A stretch of DNA of 64,000 nt from JBMNMU01 sp050953505. Its GTDB lineage: Bacteria; Bacillota; Clostridia; Peptostreptococcales; Anaerovoracaceae. This document shows positions 8,007 to 16,871 of this stretch, piece after piece (the first letter of the stretch is position 1; the number at the start of each line of letters is the position of its first letter). The notes under the pieces are model-generated. The model worked only from the letters and a program-made list of their open reading frames with translations, searched no databases and was not told the origin of the DNA. The DNA lies in contig JBMNMU010000001.1 of the NCBI GenBank assembly GCA_050953505.1, positions 62,001-126,000 on the forward strand, given 5' to 3'. The position numbers and the translations under genes were made by a program.

Positions 8007-9155
8007 ATGTATACTATCGTTAATGAATTCCCCGCTGAATTACTTAATGCCACAGAAGGTCCCTTTATTTCTCTGTATCAACCCACTCACAGGCGTAGCC
8101 CTGAAAATAAGCAGGATGTCATAGTATTCAAGAACCTAGTTAAGGAAATGGAGAAATCTCTCCAGCAAAAATATCCTAAAAGAGAAAACCAACCTATTAT
8201 CGACCTGTTCACAAAACTGGGAAATGACAAAGGGTTTTGGAACTATACAAGTGACGGCATTGCTGTACTTTATGCAGCAGGACAAGCTATCATCTACAAG
8301 CTAAACAGGCCGGTAAAGGAGCTCTTAGTGGTATCCGACAATTTCCATATTAAACCCCTGATCAGAAACTTTCAGTCTGCAGATTGTTACCATGCTCTTG
8401 GCCTAAATAGGGAAGGTTTCACACTATTTAATGGAAACCGGTATGGCATTGAAGAGGTATCCCTAGAAGAGGATCATATCCCAAATAACTTTAAGGAAGC
8501 ACTGGGCGAATATTATTATTCTTCCTATATCTCAAACAGAGCTGCTGGCGGAGCACAAGGTACCGGCGGTTACCACAGTTATCAGGATAAATCGAAGATA
8601 ATTCATGCAGATACGGAGAAATTTTTCCGCTTTGTGGATAATGCGGTTTTAGAAAATTATTCTAAACCCACAAACTTTCCACTAATTCTCATCGCCTTAC
8701 CTGAATATCATAGTCTTTTCAGGAAAATAAGCCGCAATCCATTCTTGTTGGAGGAAGGGATTAAAACCAATTATGATATTTTGACCGTGGACAAACTGAA
8801 AGACGAAATGTGGAAAGTGGTGGAACCTATCTACCTTAAAAAGACCGAGGAATTAATAAAGAATTTCGAAAACTCCAAGGCAAAATCCCTCGCATCGGAT
8901 GATATGGCTGAAATAGCCAAGTCTAATTTGAACAACAAGGTAAGCACAGTCCTGATAGAATCAGATAAAATCATCCCCGGCAGAATTAATCGCACTACAG
9001 GCGAAATCGAAAAGGGGGAATTGAATCATTATGAATTTGGAGATTTGCTCAATGACATGGCACTATGGGTAATCCAAAATGGAGGAAATGCAGTAATGCT
9101 TCCAAAGGAAAGAATGCCAACCACAACAGGCATCGCAGCCATCTACCGGTTTTAA
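8007..9155 (+). CDS. Bacterial archaeo-eukaryotic release factor (baeRF) family protein
   Basis: 382 residues from the ATG at 8007, which has AGGAGGT 6 bases upstream; an upstream in-frame GTG at 7962 is not needed. The C-terminal block GGNAVMLPKERMPTTTGIAA is characteristic of baeRF proteins, which share the eRF1/Pelota core folds. Also seen: FISLYQPTHRRSPENKQD near the start and an internal DLFTKLGNDKGFW. Known: baeRF families are widespread in bacteria and thought to act on ribosomes or stalled complexes, though most are uncharacterised. Cytoplasmic, single gene, followed immediately by repeat copy 8. Confidence 0.78.
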   Translation: MYTIVNEFPAELLNATEGPFISLYQPTHRRSPENKQDVIVFKNLVKEMEKSLQQKYPKRENQPIIDLFTKLGNDKGFWNYTSDGIAVLYAAGQAIIYKLNRPVKELLVVSDNFHIKPLIRNFQSADCYHALGLNREGFTLFNGNRYGIEEVSLEEDHIPNNFKEALGEYYYSSYISNRAAGGAQGTGGYHSYQDKSKIIHADTEKFFRFVDNAVLENYSKPTNFPLILIALPEYHSLFRKISRNPFLLEEGIKTNYDILTVDKLKDEMWKVVEPIYLKKTEELIKNFENSKAKSLASDDMAEIAKSNLNNKVSTVLIESDKIIPGRINRTTGEIEKGELNHYEFGDLLNDMALWVIQNGGNAVMLPKERMPTTTGIAAIYRF

Positions 9156-9254
9156 TGGTGTCAGACACCATTTGTCGAATCAGCATAAGGAATGAGCTGT
9201 TGCAAGGGGTACGGTGTTTCAAGTTGGAAAAGGTGCCAGACATATTTTCCAACC
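9156..9254 (+). repeat. RAYT-type two-hairpin repeat, copy 8
   Basis: Starts one base after the baeRF stop. Head palindrome intact; middle diverged (CAGCATAAGGAATGAGCTGT); distal arm TTTTCCAACC. Confidence 0.88.
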
Positions 9255-9314
9255 AACCAAACGAACATCTAATCAAACAGACAACTAATCTAAAAATAAT
9301 TGTAAACAAACTAA

Positions 9315-9343
9315 AATAGAGCAGAAAAGCCTGCTCTATTTTT
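9315..9343 (+). terminator. Rho-independent terminator of the baeRF gene
   Basis: Ten-base arms AATAGAGCAG and CTGCTCTATT around AAAAGC, then TTT. The stem is A/T-flanked and could also work in the other direction. Confidence 0.75.
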
Positions 9344-9445
9344 GCTCCTAAACGCCGAAAGCAAATAAACAAAATTGCATTCTACAGAGATTACATTCCA
9401 CAGATGTTGGTATATTTTGCACTAAAAAAGTAAAATTAAACAAAT

Positions 9446-9623
9446 TTACAAAACCACAACACTTACTTTTTACAAAACCACAACACTTACTTTTTACAAA
9501 ACCACAACATTTACTTTTTCCAATACCATTAACATTCACTTTTTCCAATACCATTAACATTCACTTTTTCCCAAGACCATTAGCCTTAACCTTTTTCCAA
9601 TAACATTGACATTCACTTTTTCC
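9446..9623. repeat. A/T-rich tandem array, about 24 bp x 7
   Basis: Three units ACAAAACCACAACACTTACT-TTTT are followed by units CCAATACCATTAACATTCAC-TTTTT with growing divergence. Every unit ends in a T run. No coding frame. Confidence 0.75.
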
Positions 9624-9994
9624 GGGGGAAAATCACATGCTCCTTTAATCTGAAATTAGCGCACAAAAACAAAACAATTGTAAAAAATAGTTGATAATTA
9701 TCGGGAAATGCAATAGAATCTAAAATAACTATCATAATATAACAACTATAGTATGATTTTATTTTGACACATCCTACAGTTGAGGCACCTCCTGAATGGA
9801 CACCTACTACAGAATTACAAGTGCCACAGAATAATATAACAACTACTATATAATTCTACCAAAGGATCGCGTTTTATCTGGCAGAACTCCAAGCCTATCA
9901 CAACCACCTGTCTAAATTTTGAGAAACTGCCATACACAAAGCAGGGACTAACACCAACAACAATAATGAACCGTTATAAAAGGGAGTTATTTGT
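9624..9994 (+). promoter_or_regulatory. A/T-rich leader of the c-di-GMP gene pair
   Basis: Contains two copies of AATATAACAACTATA-like sequence (about 9737 and 9835) and several TATAAT-like words, but no pair with a convincing -35. AAAAGGGAG precedes the ATG at 9995. No gene seen. Confidence 0.35.
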
Positions 9995-10438
9995 ATGGGA
10001 AACGTTGTGATTAAGCCGAAAGTAAAGCAGCTCGAATCAAATCTATTTCGAATACCCTTCATTGCTTTATTAGTGATTTCTATTTTATTTCTAGCATACA
10101 TTACAGGCGGGGCGCCAAACACCTTATTACACTTGATATATATTCCCGTCATCCTGGCAGCGTATTACTGGGGCATTGTTGGTGGTATTAGTGTTGCCGC
10201 TGTTTCTGGACGCCTTGCAGGCCCAGTTATGCCACTAGCCAATCCAGGAATGGTCATATGGGGTTATCAAAATTGGATTATACGCTTTCTAATCCTTGTA
10301 TTTATCGGCCTTATAACAGGCTATATGTTCAGAAAAATCGATGATTTGTCTCGGCAGGAAAAAGAAAGAGCCGCTATAGATCCTTTTACTGGTATCTACA
10401 ATACCAACAAGCTGATGAAGTTTTACAGGCGAAAATGA
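9995..10438 (+). CDS. Membrane sensor module plus start of a GGDEF domain
   Basis: 147 residues with about four hydrophobic segments (roughly 20-38, 45-70, 72-90, 95-115), then a short coiled linker RKIDDLSRQEKERAA and the first motif of a diguanylate-cyclase domain, DPFTGIYNTNKL. It stops there with TGA, and the next ORF begins in the overlapping ATG (ATGA). Seen: the domain is broken after its first helix. Known: GGDEF domains continue for about 150 residues beyond DPLTGLYN. Inferred: the two ORFs make one receptor, either by a -1 shift at the AAAA just before the stop, by coupled translation of two interacting parts, or as a frameshifted gene. Confidence 0.75.
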   Translation: MGNVVIKPKVKQLESNLFRIPFIALLVISILFLAYITGGAPNTLLHLIYIPVILAAYYWGIVGGISVAAVSGRLAGPVMPLANPGMVIWGYQNWIIRFLILVFIGLITGYMFRKIDDLSRQEKERAAIDPFTGIYNTNKLMKFYRRK

Positions 10439-11607
10439 ATAATAGGGAACACTTTGCGGTAATTTCTATAAAGCTGACAAATATAGAAGCAGTAGAAAAA
10501 TACATTGAACAAGCCGTTGCCCAAAAAATTATTCAAAGCCTAATCATTGATCTTTTGGACAGGTATGGTAAGGATGCTGTATATTCCTCAGGTCACGATG
10601 AGATTAATTTAGTGATTGAACCAGATTGTAAATACGTAGACAATTGCAAGGAAATCCTTCGCCAATATTCCCGCCCATCGGAAATAGAAGAATACTCAAC
10701 TCGGATATCCATGAAAATGGGGATATATGAGTATAAAGGATCTAAAGAAACGCCAATCGATGTCTATAATAAATCCAGGATTGCCTACGAGCAAGGTTCA
10801 GAGTATGAGTCCGGTATTTATCATTATGATAAGCAGCTTGAGCTGAAAAGAAAAGAGACTTTAGAGATTACAACCTCTTTGGTGGAATCCATTAAGAAAA
10901 AAGAGCTCTATTTAGTTTATCAACCCAAGATTAATATTGCTGACGATTCAATTGCTGGTGTGGAAGTGTTGATTCGTTGGAACAGAGGCTATAAGAAGCC
11001 TGTGGGGCCAGATGTTTTTATCAAGCTGGCAGAGGATATCGGTTTTATTAAAGAAATATCCACCTTTGTATTTGAAAATACCTGTAGGCAAGTAGTAAAG
11101 TGGAGGCAGAAAGGAATTGATTTGAACTTTTCCATGAATTTCACTGATAATGAACTACTTGACAGTAGCTTTGTGGAAATGGGGAATCAAATCATTGATA
11201 AGTGTAGCATTGACAGGACAGCAGTAGAAATAGAAATAACGGAGAGGGTTATTTCTAAGAGCGATAAAATAAGGGATGTTATCAGCGAGTTCAGAGCTAA
11301 AGGATTTAAGATATCCATTGACGATTTTGGTACAGGAGTCAATTCACTGTTAAGGATGGCGGGATTTCCCTTTGATATTATTAAAATTGATAAGTATTTT
11401 ATTCATCGCATTGATAATGTTGAGATTAAAGCATTAATATCAACAATCACTAACTACGCCCATGAGTTCGGTAAACAGGTGGTGGCGGAAGGAGTTGAAA
11501 CAGAAGAGCAGCTTAAAGCCCTAAAAGAATTGGGGTGCGATGTAATTCAAGGATATTATTATTCAAAACCTCTGTTACCTCACGAATTCGAACAATACTA
11601 CTATTGA
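10435..11607 (+). CDS. Degenerate GGDEF - EAL c-di-GMP phosphodiesterase
   Basis: 390 residues. Residues 1-140 are the remainder of a GGDEF fold with SGHDEI in place of the GG(D/E)EF loop, so cyclase activity is unlikely. Residues 150-385 are an EAL domain with EVLIR (ExLxR), MNFTDNEL, IEITER, DDFGTG, IKIDKYF, AEGVET and QGYYYSKP, predicting active c-di-GMP hydrolysis. The start ATG overlaps the stop of the upstream membrane module by ATGA, so the pair is probably one functional unit. Catalytic residues all appear present. Followed by a terminator. Confidence 0.88.
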   Translation: MNNREHFAVISIKLTNIEAVEKYIEQAVAQKIIQSLIIDLLDRYGKDAVYSSGHDEINLVIEPDCKYVDNCKEILRQYSRPSEIEEYSTRISMKMGIYEYKGSKETPIDVYNKSRIAYEQGSEYESGIYHYDKQLELKRKETLEITTSLVESIKKKELYLVYQPKINIADDSIAGVEVLIRWNRGYKKPVGPDVFIKLAEDIGFIKEISTFVFENTCRQVVKWRQKGIDLNFSMNFTDNELLDSSFVEMGNQIIDKCSIDRTAVEIEITERVISKSDKIRDVISEFRAKGFKISIDDFGTGVNSLLRMAGFPFDIIKIDKYFIHRIDNVEIKALISTITNYAHEFGKQVVAEGVETEEQLKALKELGCDVIQGYYYSKPLLPHEFEQYYY

Positions 11608-11611
11608 AGGG

Positions 11612-11634
11612 AAAGTGGCCTAGCCACTTTTTTA
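11612..11634 (+). terminator. Rho-independent terminator after the EAL gene
   Basis: Arms AAAGTGGC and GCCACTTT with a CTA loop, running into TTTTTTA. Confidence 0.85.
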
Positions 11635-11743
11635 TTGCTTATGCATTCTGAGAATGATAAGATAAATTATCTACCAATTTTGTAGGATACATAAAGACTA
11701 GGGCTAATTGTGCTAGGATTTCATATATGCAAGGTGTCTGATA

Positions 11744-12005
11744 CCAGCCCTGGAACTAATCTGTGCCTGGGACCGGTACCTAACAGACGCCAGTCCAGAA
11801 ACGAATCTGGTGCCTAGGGCCTAACAGACCCCAGCCTAGAAACGAATCTGGTGGCTAGGTGCCTAACAGACCCCAGCCCTGGAACTAATCTGTGCCTGGG
11901 ACCGGTACCTAACAGACCCCAGCCCCTGAAACGAATCTGGTGCCTAGGTATCTAACAGACCCCAGTCCGAAAATAATCTGGCGCCAAGAACCAGTACCTA
12001 ACACA
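11744..12005. repeat. 42-47-bp tandem array, about six units
   Basis: Units alternate between CAGCCCTGGAACTAATCTGT... and CAGTCCAGAAACGAATCTGG..., each closing with CCTAACAGACC. The array fills most of the 480-base gap in front of the acyl-CoA ligase operon. GGTGTCTGATACC just ahead resembles the RAYT-repeat head. AAAGGAGAG near 12043 is the only RBS-like word and lies far from the chosen start. Confidence 0.8.
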
Positions 12006-12086
12006 CACCGGCCTAGTAAGCCACCAGCCCTAACGCCGTAGAAAGGAGAGAGCAAGCAGGCAATCACATTGCTTTGTTCAAATATA

Positions 12087-13829
12087 ATGAATAGTATTAA
12101 ATACCGTAATAAATTATATACCCATAGGCCCATACGGGACCTAAAAGATATGATAAACAGCAGTGCGGATTTATATAAAGATAAAACAGCATTTTTGGTA
12201 AAGCACATACCAGGGGGTGAATACATCCCTATTAAATTCAGCCAATTGAAGGAGGATATTGATTCACTAGGAACGGCCCTCATGGATATCGGCCTGACAG
12301 GCAAGAAAATTGCTGTCATTGGGGAAAACCGCTACGAATGGGTGGTTTCCTATTTTGCTGTAACAAATGGAACAGGAGTAATTGTTCCCCTTGATCGGGA
12401 GCTGCCCACTCAAGAAATACATAACCTTCTTAAAAGAGCCAATGTAAGTGCCATTATTTATTCCAGCAAGGTGAAAATGGTGGTGGAAGAAGCTGTTCAA
12501 GGTCTGGAAAACATTGAATATATCATCAATATGGACACAGTAGAGCATGAGGGAACCAAGCTGTCCTTCACTAAGCTGATACAAACCGGCCAAAGACTTT
12601 TATTAGAACAAAAGAGGTTTTTTATAGACAAGGAAATAGACCCAGAAGTCATGTGCTCCTTACTATTTACCTCTGGTACTACGGGAATGGCCAAGGGCGT
12701 TATGCTTTCTCATAAGAATATAGTTTCTAATGTAATGAGCATGTCAAAGTATGTGGATGTCACTGGATTCACCGGCTTGTCAGTACTGCCCATGCACCAT
12801 ACCTATGAGATGACTTGTCATGTTTGCACTGCCCTATATCAGGGCTGCGGCATAGCTATTTGCGAAGGATTAAGATATATTGTAAAAAACATGGCAGAAT
12901 CCAAGGCCAGCGTCATGCTTGGAGTTCCTCTCCTTTTTGAATCCATGCATAAAAAAGTGTGGAAAAAAGCTGAGGAGAGTAGGAAAGCCAAAAAGATGCG
13001 AAAGGCCGTGCAACTTTCCAAAAGCCTAGGTAGGCTCAACCTTAAATCTACGAAAAAGCTATTTAAAGCCGTCCATCAGGCAATGGGTGGAAATATGAAG
13101 CTTCTGATTTCCGGCGCTGCTGCCATAGACCCAGTCACCGTTGAAGATTTCAATGCTATGGGCTTCACCATGATACAAGGCTATGGAATGACAGAATGTG
13201 CCCCCATTATCACGGTAAATAAAGACAGATACCATAAGCCTGCTTCCGTTGGCTTGCCCCTACCGGGAACAGAAGTGATGATTATCCACCAGGACGAAAA
13301 TGGTGTGGGAGAGATTATTTGCAGAAGTGATTCAGTCATGCTGGGTTACTATGATGATCCTGAGGAAACGGAAAAGGTTCTCATAGATGGCTGGCTTCAT
13401 ACCGGAGATTATGGGTATATGGATAAGGATGGTTTTCTTTATATTTCCGGCCGCAAAAAGAATGTTATCGTCACTAAAAACGGTAAAAATATTTTCCCTG
13501 AGGAAGTAGAATATTACTTGCATAAAAGCGATTATATCCAAGAAGCAATCGTTTGGGGTGTTGAAAATAATGGTGGGGACATCGTGGTGTATGCAGAAAT
13601 ATTTCCCGATTTTCTATTGATAGAAAATGAATACGGAAAGCTTTCTGAAGAGGCTTTAAACCGTCTAATTAAATCGGAAATTGATAAAATCAACGAAAAC
13701 ATGCCACTATATAAGAGAGTAAAACGATTTGGCATAAGAGAGACGGAATTTGAAAAAACCACAACCAAAAAAATCAAGAGACACACAATCAATTCCAGTG
13801 TGGGAAGTAATAATATCGGAGGAATATAA
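12087..13829 (+). CDS. AMP-forming long-chain acyl-CoA synthetase/ligase, paralogue 1
   Basis: About 580 residues. Activates a carboxylic acid with ATP to an acyl-AMP, then to acyl-CoA. Seen: the P-loop LLFTSGTTGMAKGVMLSH near 195-215, GYGMTECAP, the HTGD of WLHTGDYGY, and a C-terminal KTTTKKIKR with the catalytic Lys region. The HHTYE segment and GRKKNVIVTKNGKNIFPEE match the FadD/long-chain group. The start is uncertain: the ATG at 12087 fits the domain best, a TTG at 12069 is in frame. First gene of a tight operon; the next start is two bases after its stop. Confidence 0.88.
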   Translation: MNSIKYRNKLYTHRPIRDLKDMINSSADLYKDKTAFLVKHIPGGEYIPIKFSQLKEDIDSLGTALMDIGLTGKKIAVIGENRYEWVVSYFAVTNGTGVIVPLDRELPTQEIHNLLKRANVSAIIYSSKVKMVVEEAVQGLENIEYIINMDTVEHEGTKLSFTKLIQTGQRLLLEQKRFFIDKEIDPEVMCSLLFTSGTTGMAKGVMLSHKNIVSNVMSMSKYVDVTGFTGLSVLPMHHTYEMTCHVCTALYQGCGIAICEGLRYIVKNMAESKASVMLGVPLLFESMHKKVWKKAEESRKAKKMRKAVQLSKSLGRLNLKSTKKLFKAVHQAMGGNMKLLISGAAAIDPVTVEDFNAMGFTMIQGYGMTECAPIITVNKDRYHKPASVGLPLPGTEVMIIHQDENGVGEIICRSDSVMLGYYDDPEETEKVLIDGWLHTGDYGYMDKDGFLYISGRKKNVIVTKNGKNIFPEEVEYYLHKSDYIQEAIVWGVENNGGDIVVYAEIFPDFLLIENEYGKLSEEALNRLIKSEIDKINENMPLYKRVKRFGIRETEFEKTTTKKIKRHTINSSVGSNNIGGI

Positions 13830-13830
13830 A

Positions 13831-15657
13831 ATGGATGACAAACAGTACAAGGCGCTAAAGGAAAAGGAATTGGCTTATGCCGTGGCAAAGGTTGAGGATA
13901 TCAAAAAAAGCACCAATCCCTATTACAGATATAAGGATGTAAGGCCAATTACAGACCTTAAGCATATGGTAGAAACCAGCGTGGAATTATATGGAGACCG
14001 GATAGCCTTTAAGGTAAAGGACACACCGGGAGGCCCTTACAGGGGAATTACCTTCAAAGAGTCTAAAGTCGATATTGATGCACTAGGCACTCAGCTGATT
14101 GCTATGGGCCTAAAGGACAAAAAAATTGCCATTATCGGCGAAAATCGATACGAATGGGCTGTTTCATACCTAGCCGTTGTATGCGGGACAGGTGTAGTCG
14201 TTCCTTTGGATAAAGAATTGTCACAAGCTGAGCTTGAGCAAATTATCATTGATGCAGAAGTAGAATGCGTTATCTATTCCGATAAATATGAAGAACTATT
14301 TGTAAATATTAAAGAGAAGGGAAGTTCCCAGCTAAAATTCTTGATTAGCATGGATCTAGAGGTAGAGGGGGATAATGGGGCTGAATCAAGCTACATCTAC
14401 TCTTACAAAAACCTAATAGAGAAAGGCAAAGCCCTAATTGCACAGGGGAATAGAGAATTCCTAGATGCTCAGATCCATAGAGATGAAATGAGCATACTGC
14501 TCTTTACTTCAGGAACGACAGGTTTTTCAAAAGGCGTCATGCTTTCTCACGGCAATATCGTTGAAAATATGATGGCGGTGATTACCCTTATTAAAATTAC
14601 AAAGGAGGATACTTTTTTCTCCCTTCTTCCCATTCATCATACCTATGAATGCACCTGCGGTTTCCTGATTCCTTATTATCGCGGCTGCACGGTTGCCTAT
14701 TGTGAAGGCCTGAAATACATCGTGAAGAATCTTTCTGAAGCGCAGCCTACCGTATTCCTTGGAGTACCTCTGATTTTTGAAAGCCTTTATAAAAAAATAT
14801 GGCAGAACGCTAGAAAGAGCGGTAAAGATGGTACATTAAAGAAGATGATTGGCATAAATAGAGTGACAAAGAAAATTGGAATTGATATAGGACCTCTTTT
14901 CTTGAAACAAATTACGGCTTTATTTGGCGGAAAACTCAGGTTAATTATTTGCGGAGGAGCGGCTATCGACCCGGACATCCTGCTGGGGATTCAAGATTTT
15001 GGTATTAATACCCTTCAAGGCTACGGACTGACAGAATGCGCACCAATCTTTGCATTGAACCCTGATAAAGGCGGAAAGGTTGCCTCTGCAGGAATGATGC
15101 CGCCTGGATTCGAAGTAAAAATTCACGAAGCTGATCCTGAGACAGGTATTGGGGAAATCTGTGCCAAAGGTAAAAATATTATGCTAGGATATTATAAAAA
15201 CCAGGAAGCCACAGATGAAGTCTTCGAAGATGGCTGGTTCCATACAGGAGACCTGGGATATATAGATGAGGATGGCTTTGTCTATATAACAGGTAGGAAG
15301 AAAAATGTTATCATTACAAAAAACGGCAAAAATGTATTCCCAGAGGAGCTTGAATACTACCTTGGTAAAATCCCTTATATATCCGAATCTATGGTTTGGG
15401 GGAAAGACACTGAGGACTCTAACGATACTATGATTATGGCCAACATCAGAGTGGATGAAGAGGAGATTGCTGAAGCTCTGGGTGAAAACTATAGCCATGA
15501 AGACGTGGAAAATCTAATGTGGAAGGAAGTTGATAAAATCAACGAAGAAATGCCTTATTTTAAAAAGATAAAAAAGATTAATATCCGTGAAGAGGAATTT
15601 GAAAAAACAACGGCTAAAAAAATCAAAAGATTTGTTGATTCAAATAAAGAAGGATAA
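13831..15657 (+). CDS. AMP-forming long-chain acyl-CoA synthetase/ligase, paralogue 2
   Basis: 608 residues from the ATG at 13831, preceded by CGGAGGA inside the end of the upstream gene. Same motif order as paralogue 1: LLFTSGTTGFSKGVMLSH, GYGLTECAP, FHTGDLGY, GRKKNVIITKNGKNVFPEE, KTTAKKIKR. The two proteins are clearly homologous throughout, so this is a tandem duplication that has diverged. Different chain-length or side-chain specificity is plausible. The Glu/Asp-rich insert near the C-terminus (DTEDSNDT, DEEEIAEALG) is absent from paralogue 1. Confidence 0.88.
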   Translation: MDDKQYKALKEKELAYAVAKVEDIKKSTNPYYRYKDVRPITDLKHMVETSVELYGDRIAFKVKDTPGGPYRGITFKESKVDIDALGTQLIAMGLKDKKIAIIGENRYEWAVSYLAVVCGTGVVVPLDKELSQAELEQIIIDAEVECVIYSDKYEELFVNIKEKGSSQLKFLISMDLEVEGDNGAESSYIYSYKNLIEKGKALIAQGNREFLDAQIHRDEMSILLFTSGTTGFSKGVMLSHGNIVENMMAVITLIKITKEDTFFSLLPIHHTYECTCGFLIPYYRGCTVAYCEGLKYIVKNLSEAQPTVFLGVPLIFESLYKKIWQNARKSGKDGTLKKMIGINRVTKKIGIDIGPLFLKQITALFGGKLRLIICGGAAIDPDILLGIQDFGINTLQGYGLTECAPIFALNPDKGGKVASAGMMPPGFEVKIHEADPETGIGEICAKGKNIMLGYYKNQEATDEVFEDGWFHTGDLGYIDEDGFVYITGRKKNVIITKNGKNVFPEELEYYLGKIPYISESMVWGKDTEDSNDTMIMANIRVDEEEIAEALGENYSHEDVENLMWKEVDKINEEMPYFKKIKKINIREEEFEKTTAKKIKRFVDSNKEG

Positions 15658-15722
15658 AACCAAAGGTTAATTTGTCCTCAATCATACTTAAGTGCCTGCA
15701 CGGATATAATGGAGAGGAAAAA

Positions 15723-16823
15723 ATGGACAATTTAGAGAAGGGCTACCCCATGGTGGAGGTGGATCTGAAAAAACTACGGCACAATATTGACAAGATTGTG
15801 GACATGTGTAAAGAGCAAGGAATTGATGTAGCGGGAGTATTTAAAGGCTTTAACGGCCTACCCCCCGGCATAAAAACCTTTGAAGAATCAGAATGTACAT
15901 ATATTGGCTCATCCAGGCTAGACCAAATTGAAGCTGCCATCAAATCCGGTATTAGGGCGAAACCCTATATGCTCATTCGCGTACCTATGATGAGTGAGGT
16001 GAAGGACGTCATTCGGTTGACGGATATTAGTTTAAATAGTGAAGTCGCCATTTTAAGGGCACTGAATGAAGAGGCAAGGGCTCAAGCAAAGGTGCACAAG
16101 GTTATCTTGATGGTGGACCTGGGGGATCTACGGGAAGGCTTTTGGGACAAGGGGGAGCTTCTTGAGGCGGCCCTCATGGTTGAAAATGACATGGCAAATC
16201 TTGAATTGGCAGGGATAGGCACCAATTTAGGCTGCTATGGCTCTGTTGTCACCACAGTGGAAAAAATGGAGGAGCTAATCCGAGACGGGGAAAATATTGA
16301 AGAGGCCATTGGAAGGAAACTTGAAATCTTCTCTGGCGGTACAACATTGTCCTTGCCTTTGGTGATGAACAAGACTATGCCAGCCCGTATCAACAACCTT
16401 CGCATAGGTGAAGGGATTATTCTAGCAAAGGATTTAAAAGACCTGCTAGGATATGATATGAGCTTTCTCTATCAGGATATTTTCACTTTGAAAGCAGAGG
16501 TTATAGAAGTTAAAAACAAGCCAAGCCATCCAGTGGGTGAGCTAGCTTTTGATGCCTTCGGTAATGTGCGGACCTACGAGGATAGGGGAATCAGAAAAAG
16601 AGCTCTTCTTGGCTTGGGGAAAGTGGATTTTGCCTTTCCAGAGCAGCTTTACCCAAGAGATGTGGGGGTAGAGATTTTAGGCGCTAGCAGCGATCACCTC
16701 ATTATAGATATTCAAGATAGCAAAAGAAGCTTCCAGGTGGGAGACATTATGGAGTTTGATCTTTGTTACGCTACCTTGGTATATGTGACTAATACGCCTG
16801 GTGTGCGGATAGTATATAAGTAA
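15723..16823 (+). CDS. Alanine/ornithine-racemase-family PLP enzyme
   Basis: 366 residues from ATG 15723 (GGAGAGG upstream). Alanine-racemase N-terminal barrel: MVEVDLKKLRHNIDKI, the candidate PLP lysine in VAGVFKGFNGLP, then GTNLGCYG and the phosphate-binding FSGGTTLSLPLV. The C-terminal beta domain of classical Alr seems to be replaced by a different, YhfX/Orr-like one (LAFDAFGN, ALLGLGKVDF). Known relatives racemise ornithine or other amino acids rather than alanine. It follows the acyl-CoA ligases in the same direction, which may reflect amino-acid fermentation (inference). Substrate not assignable. Confidence 0.78.
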   Translation: MDNLEKGYPMVEVDLKKLRHNIDKIVDMCKEQGIDVAGVFKGFNGLPPGIKTFEESECTYIGSSRLDQIEAAIKSGIRAKPYMLIRVPMMSEVKDVIRLTDISLNSEVAILRALNEEARAQAKVHKVILMVDLGDLREGFWDKGELLEAALMVENDMANLELAGIGTNLGCYGSVVTTVEKMEELIRDGENIEEAIGRKLEIFSGGTTLSLPLVMNKTMPARINNLRIGEGIILAKDLKDLLGYDMSFLYQDIFTLKAEVIEVKNKPSHPVGELAFDAFGNVRTYEDRGIRKRALLGLGKVDFAFPEQLYPRDVGVEILGASSDHLIIDIQDSKRSFQVGDIMEFDLCYATLVYVTNTPGVRIVYK

Positions 16824-16871
16824 TGGGGTTAGTATATAAATAATAATGAATAGCAAATGTAAGGGGAGCAA

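Noticed and set aside
9049..9372. Minus-strand ORF at the end of the baeRF gene
   Set aside because: Antisense to baeRF, repeat copy 8 and a terminator.
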